DNA from: Marinomonas posidonica IVIA-Po-181
Lineage (GTDB): Bacteria; Pseudomonadota; Gammaproteobacteria; Pseudomonadales; Marinomonadaceae
Direction of reading: 5' to 3'
Length of the DNA stretch: 64,000 nucleotides
Assembly: GCF_000214215.1 (NCBI RefSeq)
Contig: NC_015559.1
Location: 2,157,001 to 2,221,000, forward strand
Positions 48,294 through 58,927 of the stretch are shown one piece after another. Every line of letters begins with the position of its first letter. Position 1 is the stretch's first letter. The notes under the pieces were generated by a model. It was not told the origin of the DNA and did not search any database. It saw nothing but the letters and a program-made list of their open reading frames with translations. Made by a program: the position numbers and the translations under genes.

Positions 48294-48471
48294 TCCCTTC
48301 GCCTTATTAAAAGCCACTAAAAAATCACTTGAAGCAAAAGTTCTATCTTTAAAATAGTGGAATTTTTCTCTATTCTCTAGGCTTCTCCTAAAATTTACCT
48401 AAATCTCTTTTTATTTAAGATAATAAATCACTTAGCTTATTGTGAAAGGCCTGCTCCTAAAGGATATCTAA

Positions 48472-49734
48472 ATGAATTTAGTACGGATATACACGGGCTG
48501 GCTGGTGCTCGGCACGCTGCTGTTTTATCTCATTAGTCTTTGGCAAACCCACGCCTTAATCGTCCCTACACTATTTGCTTGGACTGCGAATTTTGCAATG
48601 TGGAAAAGCCTAACTAAAGGCGCCAGGCGACAATCTACTTGGCTCAGTATGATTGGTTTACTGTGTTTATTATACGCAGGCTCTCGAGGCGTTTGGATGA
48701 ACTGGCAACAGATGTTTGCCATTAATTTACCCATGTTGTCTATGTTTGTCGCCGTATCTTTTCTAGACCTCACCAACCAACAAGAAGGAAATCGTCCTTT
48801 GCCAAAAGGTTTTAGTGCTATTTTGAATACTGCTTTCGGTGTTCAAGTATTAGGCGCCGTCATCAATTTGTCTGTCATCATGGTGTTCGCAGATCGCATG
48901 AAAGGTATGAAGACATTAAGTCCGATACAGCAGTACATCTTAACCCGAAATTTCTCCGCTGCGGCTTGGTGGTCGCCATTCTTTGTCGCGACCGGCGTGG
49001 CATTAACCTATGCACCTGGCATGCAATGGCAACAGACTATTCTTCCTGGTTTTGCAATGGGAATGGTCGCGATTCTATATTCTAGCCTAGAGGCTTATAA
49101 ACAAAGTAATGGTGAATTTCGAGGGTATCCGATAAGAAAAGAAAGCCTTTTTATTCCACTCTTTTTAGCCTGTGCCGTGATTGTGGTTCATTTCATTTCC
49201 CCAGACATTCGCATTTTAACGCTTATCTGTGTACTCGCCCCTTGCTCTGCAATCTTGCTGATGAAAAGCCGGCCGAGAACCACGGTTTTGAATCAATTCA
49301 TTCATCACAAATTACCGCAAGTCGGCAGCCAATTTGCGCTATTTCTGGCCGCTGGCGTGTTTTCAAGTGGTATCAGTGCCGTCATACTCAGCTACCCTCA
49401 AGCCTTTAGCCTAGAAAACCTGAACTTTAGTAACTGGCTATTTTCGGCCTTACTCGCTGGCATGATTCTCTTAGGCTTGATTGGCATCCACCCTGTGGTC
49501 AGCATTGCCATTGTCAGCCCAATTTTGCTACCAATTCACCCTGATCCTACCCAGCTTGGTTTTCTCTTCTTAAGTGCTTGGGCCATTTCGGCTGGCAGCA
49601 GTGGACTCACAGGACTTGGGCTCTTGATGACCAGTCGCTATCAGATTCCAACTCGAACCATAGTGAAAAACAGCTACCCTTACGCCATCTTCATGTGGCT
49701 ATTGTGCAGTCTGGTCAATGGGCTTTATTTCTAA
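48472..49734 (+). CDS. Unrecognised polytopic membrane protein, possible transporter
   Basis: A 420-residue inner-membrane protein with about ten to twelve hydrophobic helices and no signal peptide. I cannot place it in a named family with confidence. The second half has glycine- and proline-rich helices (LGLIGIHPVVSIAIVSPILLP, then FLSAWAISAGSSGLTGLGLLM) reminiscent of the ion-transporter superfamily, with two inverted halves possible. That suggests a secondary transporter or exporter of an organic anion. It converges on tauC, so it is not in the taurine operon, though it lies close by. Start ATG at 48472 follows AAGGATATCTAA. Confidence 0.6.
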   Translation: MNLVRIYTGWLVLGTLLFYLISLWQTHALIVPTLFAWTANFAMWKSLTKGARRQSTWLSMIGLLCLLYAGSRGVWMNWQQMFAINLPMLSMFVAVSFLDLTNQQEGNRPLPKGFSAILNTAFGVQVLGAVINLSVIMVFADRMKGMKTLSPIQQYILTRNFSAAAWWSPFFVATGVALTYAPGMQWQQTILPGFAMGMVAILYSSLEAYKQSNGEFRGYPIRKESLFIPLFLACAVIVVHFISPDIRILTLICVLAPCSAILLMKSRPRTTVLNQFIHHKLPQVGSQFALFLAAGVFSSGISAVILSYPQAFSLENLNFSNWLFSALLAGMILLGLIGIHPVVSIAIVSPILLPIHPDPTQLGFLFLSAWAISAGSSGLTGLGLLMTSRYQIPTRTIVKNSYPYAIFMWLLCSLVNGLYF

Positions 49735-49767
49735 CAAGATCGCCAGCATGCCTGACTATCTTGTTAG
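49731..49767. terminator. Long hairpin between convergent genes
   Basis: Perfect ten-base stem CTAACAAGAT / ATCTTGTTAG around a 17-base loop; the left arm includes the stop codon of the membrane-protein gene. No T-run follows, so termination strength is uncertain; it could instead stabilise the mRNA end. Confidence 0.5.
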
Positions 49768-49795
49768 CAAGCTAAGAATGGCATAGCTGAGATGA

Positions 49796-50710
49796 TTAAC
49801 GTCCCTTCCAAGGCACCAATTTACGTTCTAAATAACGCATAAAAAGATCGAATAAATACGCAATAATGCCGATAACAATAATGCCCATGATCACCACATC
49901 CGTGACCAGAAATTCTGCCGCGTTGAGTACCATGAATCCTAATCCGGCTTGAGCCGCGACCATTTCCGCCGCCACCAATGTTGTCCAGCCAAATCCAATC
50001 CCGATGCGCATCCCAGTCAAAATTTCTGGCAACGCATTAATCAAAATAATGTGACGAATGACCTGCCATCGTGTTGCCCCCATCGAATAGGCGGCGTGAA
50101 TTTGCTCTATTGCTACCGATTTCACACCAGCTCTGGCACTCAACGCCATAGGGGCAAAAATCGCTAGGTATATCAACACAACTTTTGAGACTTCCCCAAT
50201 ACCCAACCAAATAATGACCAATGGCAAGTAAGCTAGAGGCGGTAATGGACGATAAAATTCAATAATAGGATCAAATAATCCTCGAACAACACGGTTTACC
50301 CCCATAAAAATACCAATAGGAACGGCCGTGAGTAACGCGAGAACAAACGCAGAAAAGACCCGCATCATACTCCAGCCGGTATGCTCTATCAGGGTCGCGT
50401 TAGCAAAACCTTGCGTGGCAACTTCCCAAAATCTTTGCACTACCGCGACGGGAGAAGGAAGGAACAAAGGTTTCACCCACTGTAGCTGAGTCGCTAGATA
50501 CCATATAAAGATCAGCAAAAATGTCGTTAACAAGCTAATAGCGAGGCTTTTTCCTTGGCCCGGTGCGCCATAAGACTCACCGGGTTTCACTGGCCCTGCG
50601 GCAAATAAATTGGTAAAACGGCTCAGAATAGTCGTTTTAGTTGCAGAATTTGGCTTAGAACGGCGACTAAGTTGATCGACAGATTCCATTGGATCAAATG
50701 ATTTGGTCAT
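49796..50710 (-). CDS. tauC: Taurine ABC transporter permease TauC
   Basis: A 304-residue permease of the SsuC/TauC type, with about six helices and a 60-residue hydrophilic N-terminal tail. The EAA-like loop is AAYSMGATRWQVIRHIILINALPEILTGMRI near residue 195. It also has the typical FYRPLPPLAYLPLVIIWLGIGE stretch. It makes the inner-membrane channel for taurine import, powered by TauB. Its start overlaps the tauB stop by one base. Taurine rather than another sulfonate is inferred from the TauR, Tpa and IsfD genes next door. Confidence 0.92.
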   Translation of the reverse strand: MTKSFDPMESVDQLSRRSKPNSATKTTILSRFTNLFAAGPVKPGESYGAPGQGKSLAISLLTTFLLIFIWYLATQLQWVKPLFLPSPVAVVQRFWEVATQGFANATLIEHTGWSMMRVFSAFVLALLTAVPIGIFMGVNRVVRGLFDPIIEFYRPLPPLAYLPLVIIWLGIGEVSKVVLIYLAIFAPMALSARAGVKSVAIEQIHAAYSMGATRWQVIRHIILINALPEILTGMRIGIGFGWTTLVAAEMVAAQAGLGFMVLNAAEFLVTDVVIMGIIVIGIIAYLFDLFMRYLERKLVPWKGR

Positions 50711-51558
50711 TAGTGAGCTCCTCCATTTACCGCTTCGTCACCATGAATAATGCCTAAAACTTTCTCTCTCATGGCAATAAATTCAGGCATAGACTTCACT
50801 TTTCGAGCATCTCGGGTGTCTAGAAACACCTTATTAAAATCCAAAGAAAAATCATGGGTAATTCGGCCTGGTCGAGGTGACATAATGATTAAGCGAGAAG
50901 CCATAAACAAAGCTTCTTCTACACTATGGGTGATGAAAAACATCATTTTCTGAGTTTGCTGCCACACTTCCAATAACAGCTCTTGCAATACTTCTCGTGT
51001 CAAGGCATCCAGCGCCCCTAGCGGCTCATCTAATAGCAGCATTCTAGGATCATTGGTTAATGCTCTGGCAATCCCAACACGTTGCTGCATGCCACCAGAC
51101 AGTTGATACACTGGGTGTTTATGAAAATCTTCTAAGCCAACTAACTTCAGATACTCACTCGCTCTGGCATGGCGCTCTTTTAACCCAACACCTTGCAGTT
51201 TCAAACCAAAAGCGGTGTTTTCCAATACATTTAGCCAAGGCAACAAAGCATGCTTTTGAAACACCACGCCACGCTCTTTGCCTGGCCCTGTAATTTGATC
51301 GTTTAGCTCAACTCCGACGGCCACACGAGGCAAGCCAAACACTTGACTGTCACCAAGGGTTAAATAGCCATCACTCGGTTGGATAAAACCAGCCATCAAA
51401 TTGAGTAAGGTCGTCTTACCACAACCTGACGCCCCTAATGCGACGACAAATTCGCCTGGCTCAATCTGAAAATTAATGCCTGATAAAGCGGTGACCGTAT
51501 CGCCACCGTTCATTCCGGGATAACGTACGGACACATCATGAATCTGTAATCGGCTCAT
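50710..51558 (-). CDS. tauB: Taurine ABC transporter ATP-binding protein TauB
   Basis: About 282 residues from ATG 51558 ([15 protein letters not shown]), preceded by GGAGAAGG; a TTG 12 bases earlier overlaps that site. One ABC ATPase domain with Walker [12 protein letters not shown]-loop [10 protein letters not shown], signature [10 protein letters not shown] and Walker B LLLDEP, followed by the H-loop [10 protein letters not shown]. Energises TauC-TauA taurine import. Encoded between tauA and tauC; the gap from tauA is 76 bases and the overlap with tauC is one base. Confidence 0.93.
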   Translation of the reverse strand: MSRLQIHDVSVRYPGMNGGDTVTALSGINFQIEPGEFVVALGASGCGKTTLLNLMAGFIQPSDGYLTLGDSQVFGLPRVAVGVELNDQITGPGKERGVVFQKHALLPWLNVLENTAFGLKLQGVGLKERHARASEYLKLVGLEDFHKHPVYQLSGGMQQRVGIARALTNDPRMLLLDEPLGALDALTREVLQELLLEVWQQTQKMMFFITHSVEEALFMASRLIIMSPRPGRITHDFSLDFNKVFLDTRDARKVKSMPEFIAMREKVLGIIHGDEAVNGGAH

Positions 51559-51634
51559 TGCCTTCTCCAAGGATATAACTCTGACGGCCGCTTCCTTTTG
51601 AAAACAAGATCGTCAAAAGGAAGCGTTTATTCAC

Positions 51635-52663
51635 TTAAAGGTCTGCAGCGGCTTCAGCAAAAGAAGGGTTCACAAAGACACTGTAATCGTCCGCAAGAGC
51701 CGGTACTTTGCCTTCTTGCTTAAGAAATTCGGAGGTAAACATCAATGCCTTAGCAGCACCACCTTCGTTTCCACACCCGAGCCAAGTACAACTAGTTTGC
51801 TCGGCTAAAGTTGGAAAGTCGTACAGAGCCAGTACACCCGGTACATTTTCGGCTTGCCCTCCCGTCATCTTGGCAATGTTTTTCACCAAGGAAGAGTCAG
51901 CCGTCAAAGAACCTTTGGTCGCGCGATATTCAGAATCAACGTCGGATATCAACTTAATCAGTTGAGCAACAGTCTCTGGGTGCTCTTCACCAAAGGACTT
52001 ATTAATTACCATGCCATCAAATGTCGCTTTGCCCCAACGACTGAGTTCTCCGGAACTAATAAGCACTTGACCAGACTGTTTGATGCGCCCTAAAGCTGGG
52101 TCCCAAATAAAAGCACCGTCTATGTCTCCTCGCTCCCAAGCCGCAGCGATTGCATTAGGCTGCATGTTAATTAAATTCACCTCTTTGTCCGTTAAGCCAA
52201 ATTGTTCTAGTGCAAATAACATGTGAAAATGCGTTGTTGATACAAATGGCACACCGATTTTTTTACCTTTTAAGTCCTGCGGTGATGCAATACCTGAACC
52301 ATCACGAACGACGAGCGCTTCTGCGTCATTAATGTTTTCAAGAATCCACACTAGTTCAATGTCCAGTCCACGGTTAACCGCAGCGGCGATTGGACTGGAT
52401 CCTGCGGTTGCAATGTCAATATCACCGGATGCCATAGCGGTAATGACCTTAGCACCAGAGTCAAATCGACGCCATTCCACTTCCATTCCTGTCGTACTCT
52501 CTAGCTTTTTTTCAGCGATCACTGATTTCCAAGGGTTCATCATACCCTGGTAGCCGATGGTAATGGTTTCGGCTTTTGCGAATTGCGACAGACACAAACT
52601 ACTCATTAATACAGATAAACCGAGACTTTTTTGGGCCAGTTTGGTTATTTGCTTCACGTTCAT
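51635..52663 (-). CDS. tauA: Taurine-binding periplasmic protein TauA
   Basis: About 342 residues from ATG 52663 (MNVKQITKLAQKSLGLSVLM), with CAGGAG nearby; an earlier in-frame start at 52705 would add 14 non-signal residues. A signal peptide ends near AKAETITIGYQGMMNPW. The NMT1/SsuA-like fold follows, with the pocket regions ASGDIDIATAGSSPIAAAVNRG and WERGDIDGAFIWDPALG, both typical of TauA. It captures taurine in the periplasm. First gene of tauABC and divergent from tauR; the shared 164-base region carries a direct-repeat site matching the TauR consensus. Confidence 0.93.
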   Translation of the reverse strand: MNVKQITKLAQKSLGLSVLMSSLCLSQFAKAETITIGYQGMMNPWKSVIAEKKLESTTGMEVEWRRFDSGAKVITAMASGDIDIATAGSSPIAAAVNRGLDIELVWILENINDAEALVVRDGSGIASPQDLKGKKIGVPFVSTTHFHMLFALEQFGLTDKEVNLINMQPNAIAAAWERGDIDGAFIWDPALGRIKQSGQVLISSGELSRWGKATFDGMVINKSFGEEHPETVAQLIKLISDVDSEYRATKGSLTADSSLVKNIAKMTGGQAENVPGVLALYDFPTLAEQTSCTWLGCGNEGGAAKALMFTSEFLKQEGKVPALADDYSVFVNPSFAEAAADL

Positions 52664-52730
52664 TTTCGTTCTCCTGAGTATGGAATTGGTTGCTACCTTT
52701 CCCACCTTAAAAGTTGTCGATAATGAAGCG

Positions 52731-52762
52731 ATAGATCCAGTTGCTTAGAAGCGTTAGTCCAG
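52731..52762 (-). promoter_or_regulatory. Candidate TauR operator upstream of tauA
   Basis: On the minus strand, CTGGACTAAC (52762-52753) and CTGGATCTAT (52740-52731) form a direct repeat with 22-base spacing. The published Rhodobacter capsulatus TauR site is a direct repeat of CTGGACYTAA. The site lies upstream of tauA and also in the tauR leader. Confidence 0.55.
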
Positions 52763-52827
52763 ATGCCATTTATGGAGCAAATATTGCATTAGATTGGAGC
52801 ATCAAATTGATGATTTAGAGGTTCATC

Positions 52828-54300
52828 TTGTTAGAACATTACTTTCATATAGAGTTTGACCCTGAAAGAACACTGCAGGATCAGATCAGAGAATTTATCG
52901 TCAACTTGATACTAACAGGGAGTTTACCACTGGATGAACCACTCCCCTCCTCACGCCACCTATCCAAGATGCTAGGGGTTTCTCGAAACACCATTGTATT
53001 AATCTATGAAAGCTTAGTGGACAGTGGTTTCATTGAAGCGCACTCGCGAAAAGGCTTTTTCGTTAACCATAGCTTTCATAACACAGAAGCACTGAGCACA
53101 GATTTGGTGCATAAGGAGGATTCTAGTCCTCCTAATTGGTCTGAGCGATTTCAAAAACAACCGAGTAATGAAATCAATATCGTCAAACCCTATGATTGGC
53201 AAAAATTTGAATATCCCTTTATCTATGGTCAGGTACAAAAAGACTTTTTCCCGTTAGAACAATGGCGTGACTGCGTTAGAAAGAGCATGTCTGGACAATG
53301 GAATAAATATTGGATTAATGACCTTGTGGATTCAGATGACCCACTATTGATTGAACAGATTCGTACTCGTTTATTACCACGACGTGGCATTTACGTTGAA
53401 TCTAGTGAAATATTAATCACCATTGGTACTCAAAACTCCTTATACCTACTGGCCAATTTACTCTGCAATCAAACCACAAAAGTGGCATTGGAAAACCCAG
53501 GATTTAGAGACGCATTGAACATCTTTTCGCTCTTTAATGCCAAGATTCACCGACAACCAATCGATCAGCATGGCCTCATCGTAAATGACGACTTAAAGAC
53601 GTGTGATTACCTCTACGTCACCCCAAGCACCCAAGTACCCACTGGCGTCGAGCTCAGTAAAGAGAGAAGACAACGACTACTAAACCTGTCGACAAAGCAC
53701 GATTGCATCATCATTGAAGACGATTATGATGCCGAAGTGAACATGAAACACAATCCGCAACCGGCCTTAAAAGCACTCGATAAAAACAATCGAGTGATTT
53801 ACATCGGCAGCATGTCAAAATCCATTTCCCCTGGTTTAAGAGTTGGGTTTATGGTGGCAGATGAGGAATTAATAACAGAAGTTCGAGCCCTTAGACGACT
53901 CATGTATCGCCATCCCCCAGTGAACATTCAACGCCAGCTTTCCCTGTTTTTATCCTTGGGTTACCACGACACCTATCTAAGGAAACTCAGAGTCATTAAC
54001 GCTTCTAAACTGCAACGCATAAACGACGCTATTGATCGACACCTTCCTAATATGCGCACCAGCGAACATGTCAGTGCAGGCGCCACCTCTGTTTGGTTAA
54101 AAGCACCAGAACACATCAATACAGAAGAAGTCGCTTGGTTAGCCGCACAAAGCAGTATTCTAATGGAGCCAGGTGCCGTTCACTTTACGGCCGAAAATCC
54201 CCCACAGAATTATTTCCGCTTAGGTTTCTCAGCCATAGAATCTCATAAAATTGAGCCCGGCATAGCCGCCTTGAAAAACGTCTTTGACCATTTTATCTAG
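52828..54300 (+). CDS. tauR: MocR/GntR-type PLP-binding taurine regulator TauR
   Basis: A 490-residue MocR-family regulator: an N-terminal GntR winged helix-turn-helix (about 10-80, LPLDEPLPSSRHLSKMLGVSRNTIVLIYESL) joined to a class I aminotransferase-like domain (about 120-485). The PLP lysine region is IYIGSMSKSISPGLRVGFM near residue 335 and the aldimine-supporting EDDYDAE lies near 305. The start is a TTG at 52828 with AGAGG before it; no better ATG exists. MocR-type TauR activates taurine genes in the presence of taurine and PLP. It diverges from tauABC and faces the exporter-isfD-tpa genes, so it likely controls both arms. Confidence 0.92.
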   Translation: MLEHYFHIEFDPERTLQDQIREFIVNLILTGSLPLDEPLPSSRHLSKMLGVSRNTIVLIYESLVDSGFIEAHSRKGFFVNHSFHNTEALSTDLVHKEDSSPPNWSERFQKQPSNEINIVKPYDWQKFEYPFIYGQVQKDFFPLEQWRDCVRKSMSGQWNKYWINDLVDSDDPLLIEQIRTRLLPRRGIYVESSEILITIGTQNSLYLLANLLCNQTTKVALENPGFRDALNIFSLFNAKIHRQPIDQHGLIVNDDLKTCDYLYVTPSTQVPTGVELSKERRQRLLNLSTKHDCIIIEDDYDAEVNMKHNPQPALKALDKNNRVIYIGSMSKSISPGLRVGFMVADEELITEVRALRRLMYRHPPVNIQRQLSLFLSLGYHDTYLRKLRVINASKLQRINDAIDRHLPNMRTSEHVSAGATSVWLKAPEHINTEEVAWLAAQSSILMEPGAVHFTAENPPQNYFRLGFSAIESHKIEPGIAALKNVFDHFI

Positions 54301-54380
54301 GGAAGGTACGAACCAGTCCAAACATCTCATCCAGTAGCCTTATTCGCGTCTTTCTTCACTGGCACCATATTCCCTTTCAG

Positions 54381-54412
54381 CTGGACCTATAACCTTATCT
54401 AGGTTCCCCTAT
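54381..54412 (+). promoter_or_regulatory. Candidate TauR operator upstream of tauE
   Basis: CTGGACCTAT at 54381-54390 matches the TauR half-site, and a weaker copy (GTTCCCCTAT, six of ten bases) lies 22 bases later at 54403-54412, the same spacing as before tauA. An inverted repeat AACCT-TATCT-AGGTT overlaps it. Confidence 0.45.
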
Positions 54413-54473
54413 ACCGTATCACTGCGCCCATACTTCATCTCACTTCGGGCCAGTGATAACGGAGACAAGTTGA

Positions 54474-55977
<1,504 letters not shown>

Positions 55978-56004
55978 TCATCTCTTTATGCTGAGGAACA
56001 TCGT

Positions 56005-57399
56005 ATGTCTTTAATCAATGAATACACTAACCATGAAATCAAAACCTTTGATAAAGACCATGTGTGGCACCATTTAACACCTGGTAGCGCTGCCGATAAT
56101 GGCTTGCCCGTTTTTGTAAAAGGCCAAGGTCTCGATCTGTGGGACATAGATGGCAATCAATACTTGGATGCCTCGGCAGGTGGCGTCTGGGTAACCAATA
56201 CCGGATACGGGCGTAAAGAAATTGTTGATGCAATCAGTGAGCAACTGCTTGACCTGAATTTCTTCGCCAGCGCTATGGGCAACAAACCTGCTGCGATATT
56301 TGCCAGTCACTTAATTGACAAAATGCCTGGCATGAATCGAGTGTTCTACTCAAGCTCAGGGTCAGAAGCCAACGAAAAAGCCTTCAAAATGGTGAGACAA
56401 ATTTCCCACAAAAAATACGCGGGTAAGAAAAGTAAAATTCTTTACAGAGAAAGAGACTATCATGGCACCACTATTGCTGCTCTGAGCGCTACTGGCCAAT
56501 CACAAAGACGGGATCAGTTCGGTCCTTTTGTTCCAGATTTTGTCGAGTTCCCTCATTGTTTTGAATACCGTAGTCAATTTGAAGAGACAGTAGACTATGG
56601 CGTCAAAGCCGCGCAACTAATGGAAGATGTCATTTTACAGGAAGGTCCTGACACGGTAGGCGCCGTCATTATTGAGCCTATTACGGCCGGAGGAGGCATC
56701 ATTACCCCACCAGAAGGCTATTTAAAAGCGGTTGAGCAGATCTGTAAAAAACACAACGTTCTTTTGATTCTAGATGAAGTCGTATGTGGACTGGGCAGAA
56801 CAGGGAAATGGTTCGGATACCAACATTACGATATCCAACCAGACATAGTCACCATGGCCAAAGGTGTTGCTTCAGGTTATGCCGCTATTTCATGCACTGT
56901 GACAACAGAAGCCGTATACAAAGACCTTCAAGAATCCGACAACACAGATAAACTGGGTTATTTTCGAGACATCTCGACTTACGGTGGCTGCTTAGCTGGA
57001 CCGGCCGCCGCCATTGCTAATATGAACATCATTGAAAAGGAAAATTTAATCGAAAATTCCGCTAAGATGGGTGACCTTTTATTAGTGGGCTTACAAGAGT
57101 TAAAAACAAAATACCCGATTATTGGCGATGTTCGAGGCAAAGGCTTACTAGTGGGCATCGAACTTGTCACAGATTCAACCAGCAAACAGCCAGTGGATGA
57201 AACCCTTGCTATCAGCATTTTTGCAAAGTGCAAACAAGCAGGTCTATTAATAGGCAGAACCAATCGCAGCTTTGCTGAATTCAACAACATTTTGAACATG
57301 AGTCCAGCTTTATGTGTCACTGAAGCTCAAATTCAGCAAATTTTAACAACACTCGACCAAGCTTTTTCTGATCTAACGGTTGATTTAACGCAAGCCTAA
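56005..57399 (+). CDS. tpa: Taurine--pyruvate aminotransferase
   Basis: A 464-residue class III aminotransferase (fold type I). The PLP lysine is in DIVTMAKGVASGYAA near residue 290; LILDEVVCGLGRTGKWFGYQ holds the aspartate near 255; and the N-terminal DGNQYLDASAGGVWVTNTGYGRKEI resembles characterised Tpa. It transfers the amino group of taurine to pyruvate, giving sulfoacetaldehyde and L-alanine. No alanine dehydrogenase gene is in the window to regenerate pyruvate. It follows isfD by 27 bases in the plus-strand unit. Omega-transaminases acting on other amines are alternatives, but the taurine context is strong. Confidence 0.92.
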   Translation: MSLINEYTNHEIKTFDKDHVWHHLTPGSAADNGLPVFVKGQGLDLWDIDGNQYLDASAGGVWVTNTGYGRKEIVDAISEQLLDLNFFASAMGNKPAAIFASHLIDKMPGMNRVFYSSSGSEANEKAFKMVRQISHKKYAGKKSKILYRERDYHGTTIAALSATGQSQRRDQFGPFVPDFVEFPHCFEYRSQFEETVDYGVKAAQLMEDVILQEGPDTVGAVIIEPITAGGGIITPPEGYLKAVEQICKKHNVLLILDEVVCGLGRTGKWFGYQHYDIQPDIVTMAKGVASGYAAISCTVTTEAVYKDLQESDNTDKLGYFRDISTYGGCLAGPAAAIANMNIIEKENLIENSAKMGDLLLVGLQELKTKYPIIGDVRGKGLLVGIELVTDSTSKQPVDETLAISIFAKCKQAGLLIGRTNRSFAEFNNILNMSPALCVTEAQIQQILTTLDQAFSDLTVDLTQA

Positions 57400-57717
57400 T
57401 CCCTTCACGTTAAACCTACCCGGCGAGTGCCATGTCATTAGCCGGGTGAATTCATCGACTCATTCACTCTTTGATTCTTCTGCTCTCCTCCACTGCTTCA
57501 TAGACAAAAATATACCAAGCAAGAACTATGATGAAATGCGCTCTTCGATGGAAAAATACGCTAAGTTACCCAGTAAAGAGTAATAGTGAATCACTACTGG
57601 AGCAGCTTATGATAAAAGAATTAAAAGCGTTCAGTGAATGGCTGAAAAATTAAATAGGGACTGAGTTGCTTTTGAGAAAAAAGCGACCAATGTCTTTTAA
57701 AAAAAGGGGGATTGAAA
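57400..57717. other. Intergenic region after tpa
   Basis: 318 bases. A weak seven-base stem (ACCCGGC / GCCGGGT, 57418-57447) lacks a T-run and could be a poor terminator for tpa. At 57470-57590 an open stretch ending YDEMRSSMEKYAKLPSKE then stop looks like a coding remnant, but I cannot identify it. The last 55 bases (about 57662-57717) resemble a decayed copy of the 73-base repeat found further right. Confidence 0.45.
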
Positions 57718-57794
<77 letters not shown>

Positions 57795-57800
57795 ACAGAT

Positions 57801-57820
57801 TAAACTATTTGAATAGTTTA
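57801..57820. other. Hairpin upstream of tRNA copy 1
   Basis: TAAACTATTTGAATAGTTTA forms a near-perfect palindrome, seven bases ahead of the mature tRNA 5' end on the minus strand. The same position in the next spacer carries a version with a compensated base pair. Confidence 0.6.
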
Positions 57821-57865
57821 TATGCAGAAACTAAAGTTAGATCATATCACCAAAACGAATGCTAT

Positions 57866-57881
57866 TTGGTTGCATGAGCCA
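57866..57881 (-). pseudogene. Relic of a tRNA-fMet 3' end in spacer
   Basis: TTGGTTGCATGAGCCA differs by one base over 14 from the tRNA-derived motif of the 73-base repeats (TGGTTGCAGGAGCC). It is followed about 30 bases later by AACCAACGAC, which also occurs in the tRNA T arm. Probably a decayed tRNA or repeat remnant. Confidence 0.45.
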
Positions 57882-57919
57882 CTTTTCAATTACAATGAAA
57901 ACCAACGACTTTTCTGAAA

Positions 57920-57996
<77 letters not shown>

Positions 57997-58002
57997 ACAG
58001 AT

Positions 58003-58022
58003 TAAGCTATTTAAATAGCTTA
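58003..58022. other. Hairpin upstream of tRNA copy 2
   Basis: TAAGCTATTTAAATAGCTTA is a perfect 20-base palindrome placed as in the copy 1 spacer. Relative to that copy, an A-T pair has become G-C on both arms. Confidence 0.6.
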
Positions 58023-58096
58023 TATGCAGAAAACAAAGATTCATCATCTCATCAAAATTAAAACGTTTAAAAAGGAAAAACATCACCTTTTCAAAT

Positions 58097-58173
<77 letters not shown>

Positions 58174-58248
58174 CCATGCTAAACGCTTAATCATGTTTAG
58201 ATTGTATCTTTTAAAACTGAGGATATTATGCGGCTAAATTAATTGTAA

Positions 58249-58541
58249 TGGTTTGCGGTAGCCAATTTCTTGAACAAAAGCGAACCAATGATTGGTTTAT
58301 TTCAAACCGATCAAAATCGAAATGGTTGCAGGAGCCAATTTCTTGAACAAAAGCGAACCAATGATTGGTTTATTTCAAACCGATCAAAATCGAAGTGGTT
58401 GCAGGAGCCAATTTCTTGAACAAAAGCGAACCAATGATTGGTTTATTTCAAACCGATCAAAATCGAAGTGGTTGCAGGAGTCAATTTCTTGAACAAAAGC
58501 GAACCAATGATTGGTTTATTTCAAACCGATCAAAATCGAAA
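58249..58541. repeat. Four tandem 73-74 base repeats bearing tRNA-fMet 3'-end copies
   Basis: Units at 58249-58322 (74), 58323-58395, 58396-58468 and 58469-58541 (73 each). Copies 2-4 differ by only a few bases; copy 1 is more diverged in its first 15 bases. Each unit begins on the plus strand with TGG TTGCAGGAGCC, the complement of the last 14 bases of the tRNA with one change (position 69). The remainder holds a palindrome AACCAATGATTGGTT and a GGTTT/AAACC stem. The array ends exactly where the CCA of tRNA copy 4 begins, in the same register. Stop-free frames inside it are not genes. Confidence 0.93.
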
Positions 58542-58618
<77 letters not shown>

Positions 58619-58662
58619 ACAAATTAATTTTCTACTATCACTAACAATTTCAGTTTCGTTGC

Positions 58663-58739
<77 letters not shown>

Positions 58740-58753
58740 TCAACGAGGTGCGT

Positions 58754-58781
58754 ATTATAGGTAGATTAAATACAGAGTCAA
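58754..58781 (-). promoter_or_regulatory. Strong sigma70 promoter of the tRNA-fMet cluster
   Basis: TTGACT (58781-58776) and a perfect TATAAT (58759-58754), 16 bases apart, are followed by a GC-rich start region (GCACC), the discriminator pattern of stringently controlled stable-RNA promoters. It lies about 15 bases before tRNA copy 5. Confidence 0.85.
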
Positions 58782-58927
58782 CACTATATTACCATTAAGT
58801 TAAATTAAACGTCTTTTGCACTTTTTTAACACAGTTGACGTAGTTTATGTTTCAAGAAAAGGCTTGAAGACTGATGCACTGTCTGTAAAAGTGTCGCCCA
58901 TGTTATTTTGCTTGTAAGGAATTCACT

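Noticed and set aside
58249..58541. CRISPR array
   Set aside because: The repeats are contiguous 73-base units with no distinct spacers, and no cas genes are nearby.
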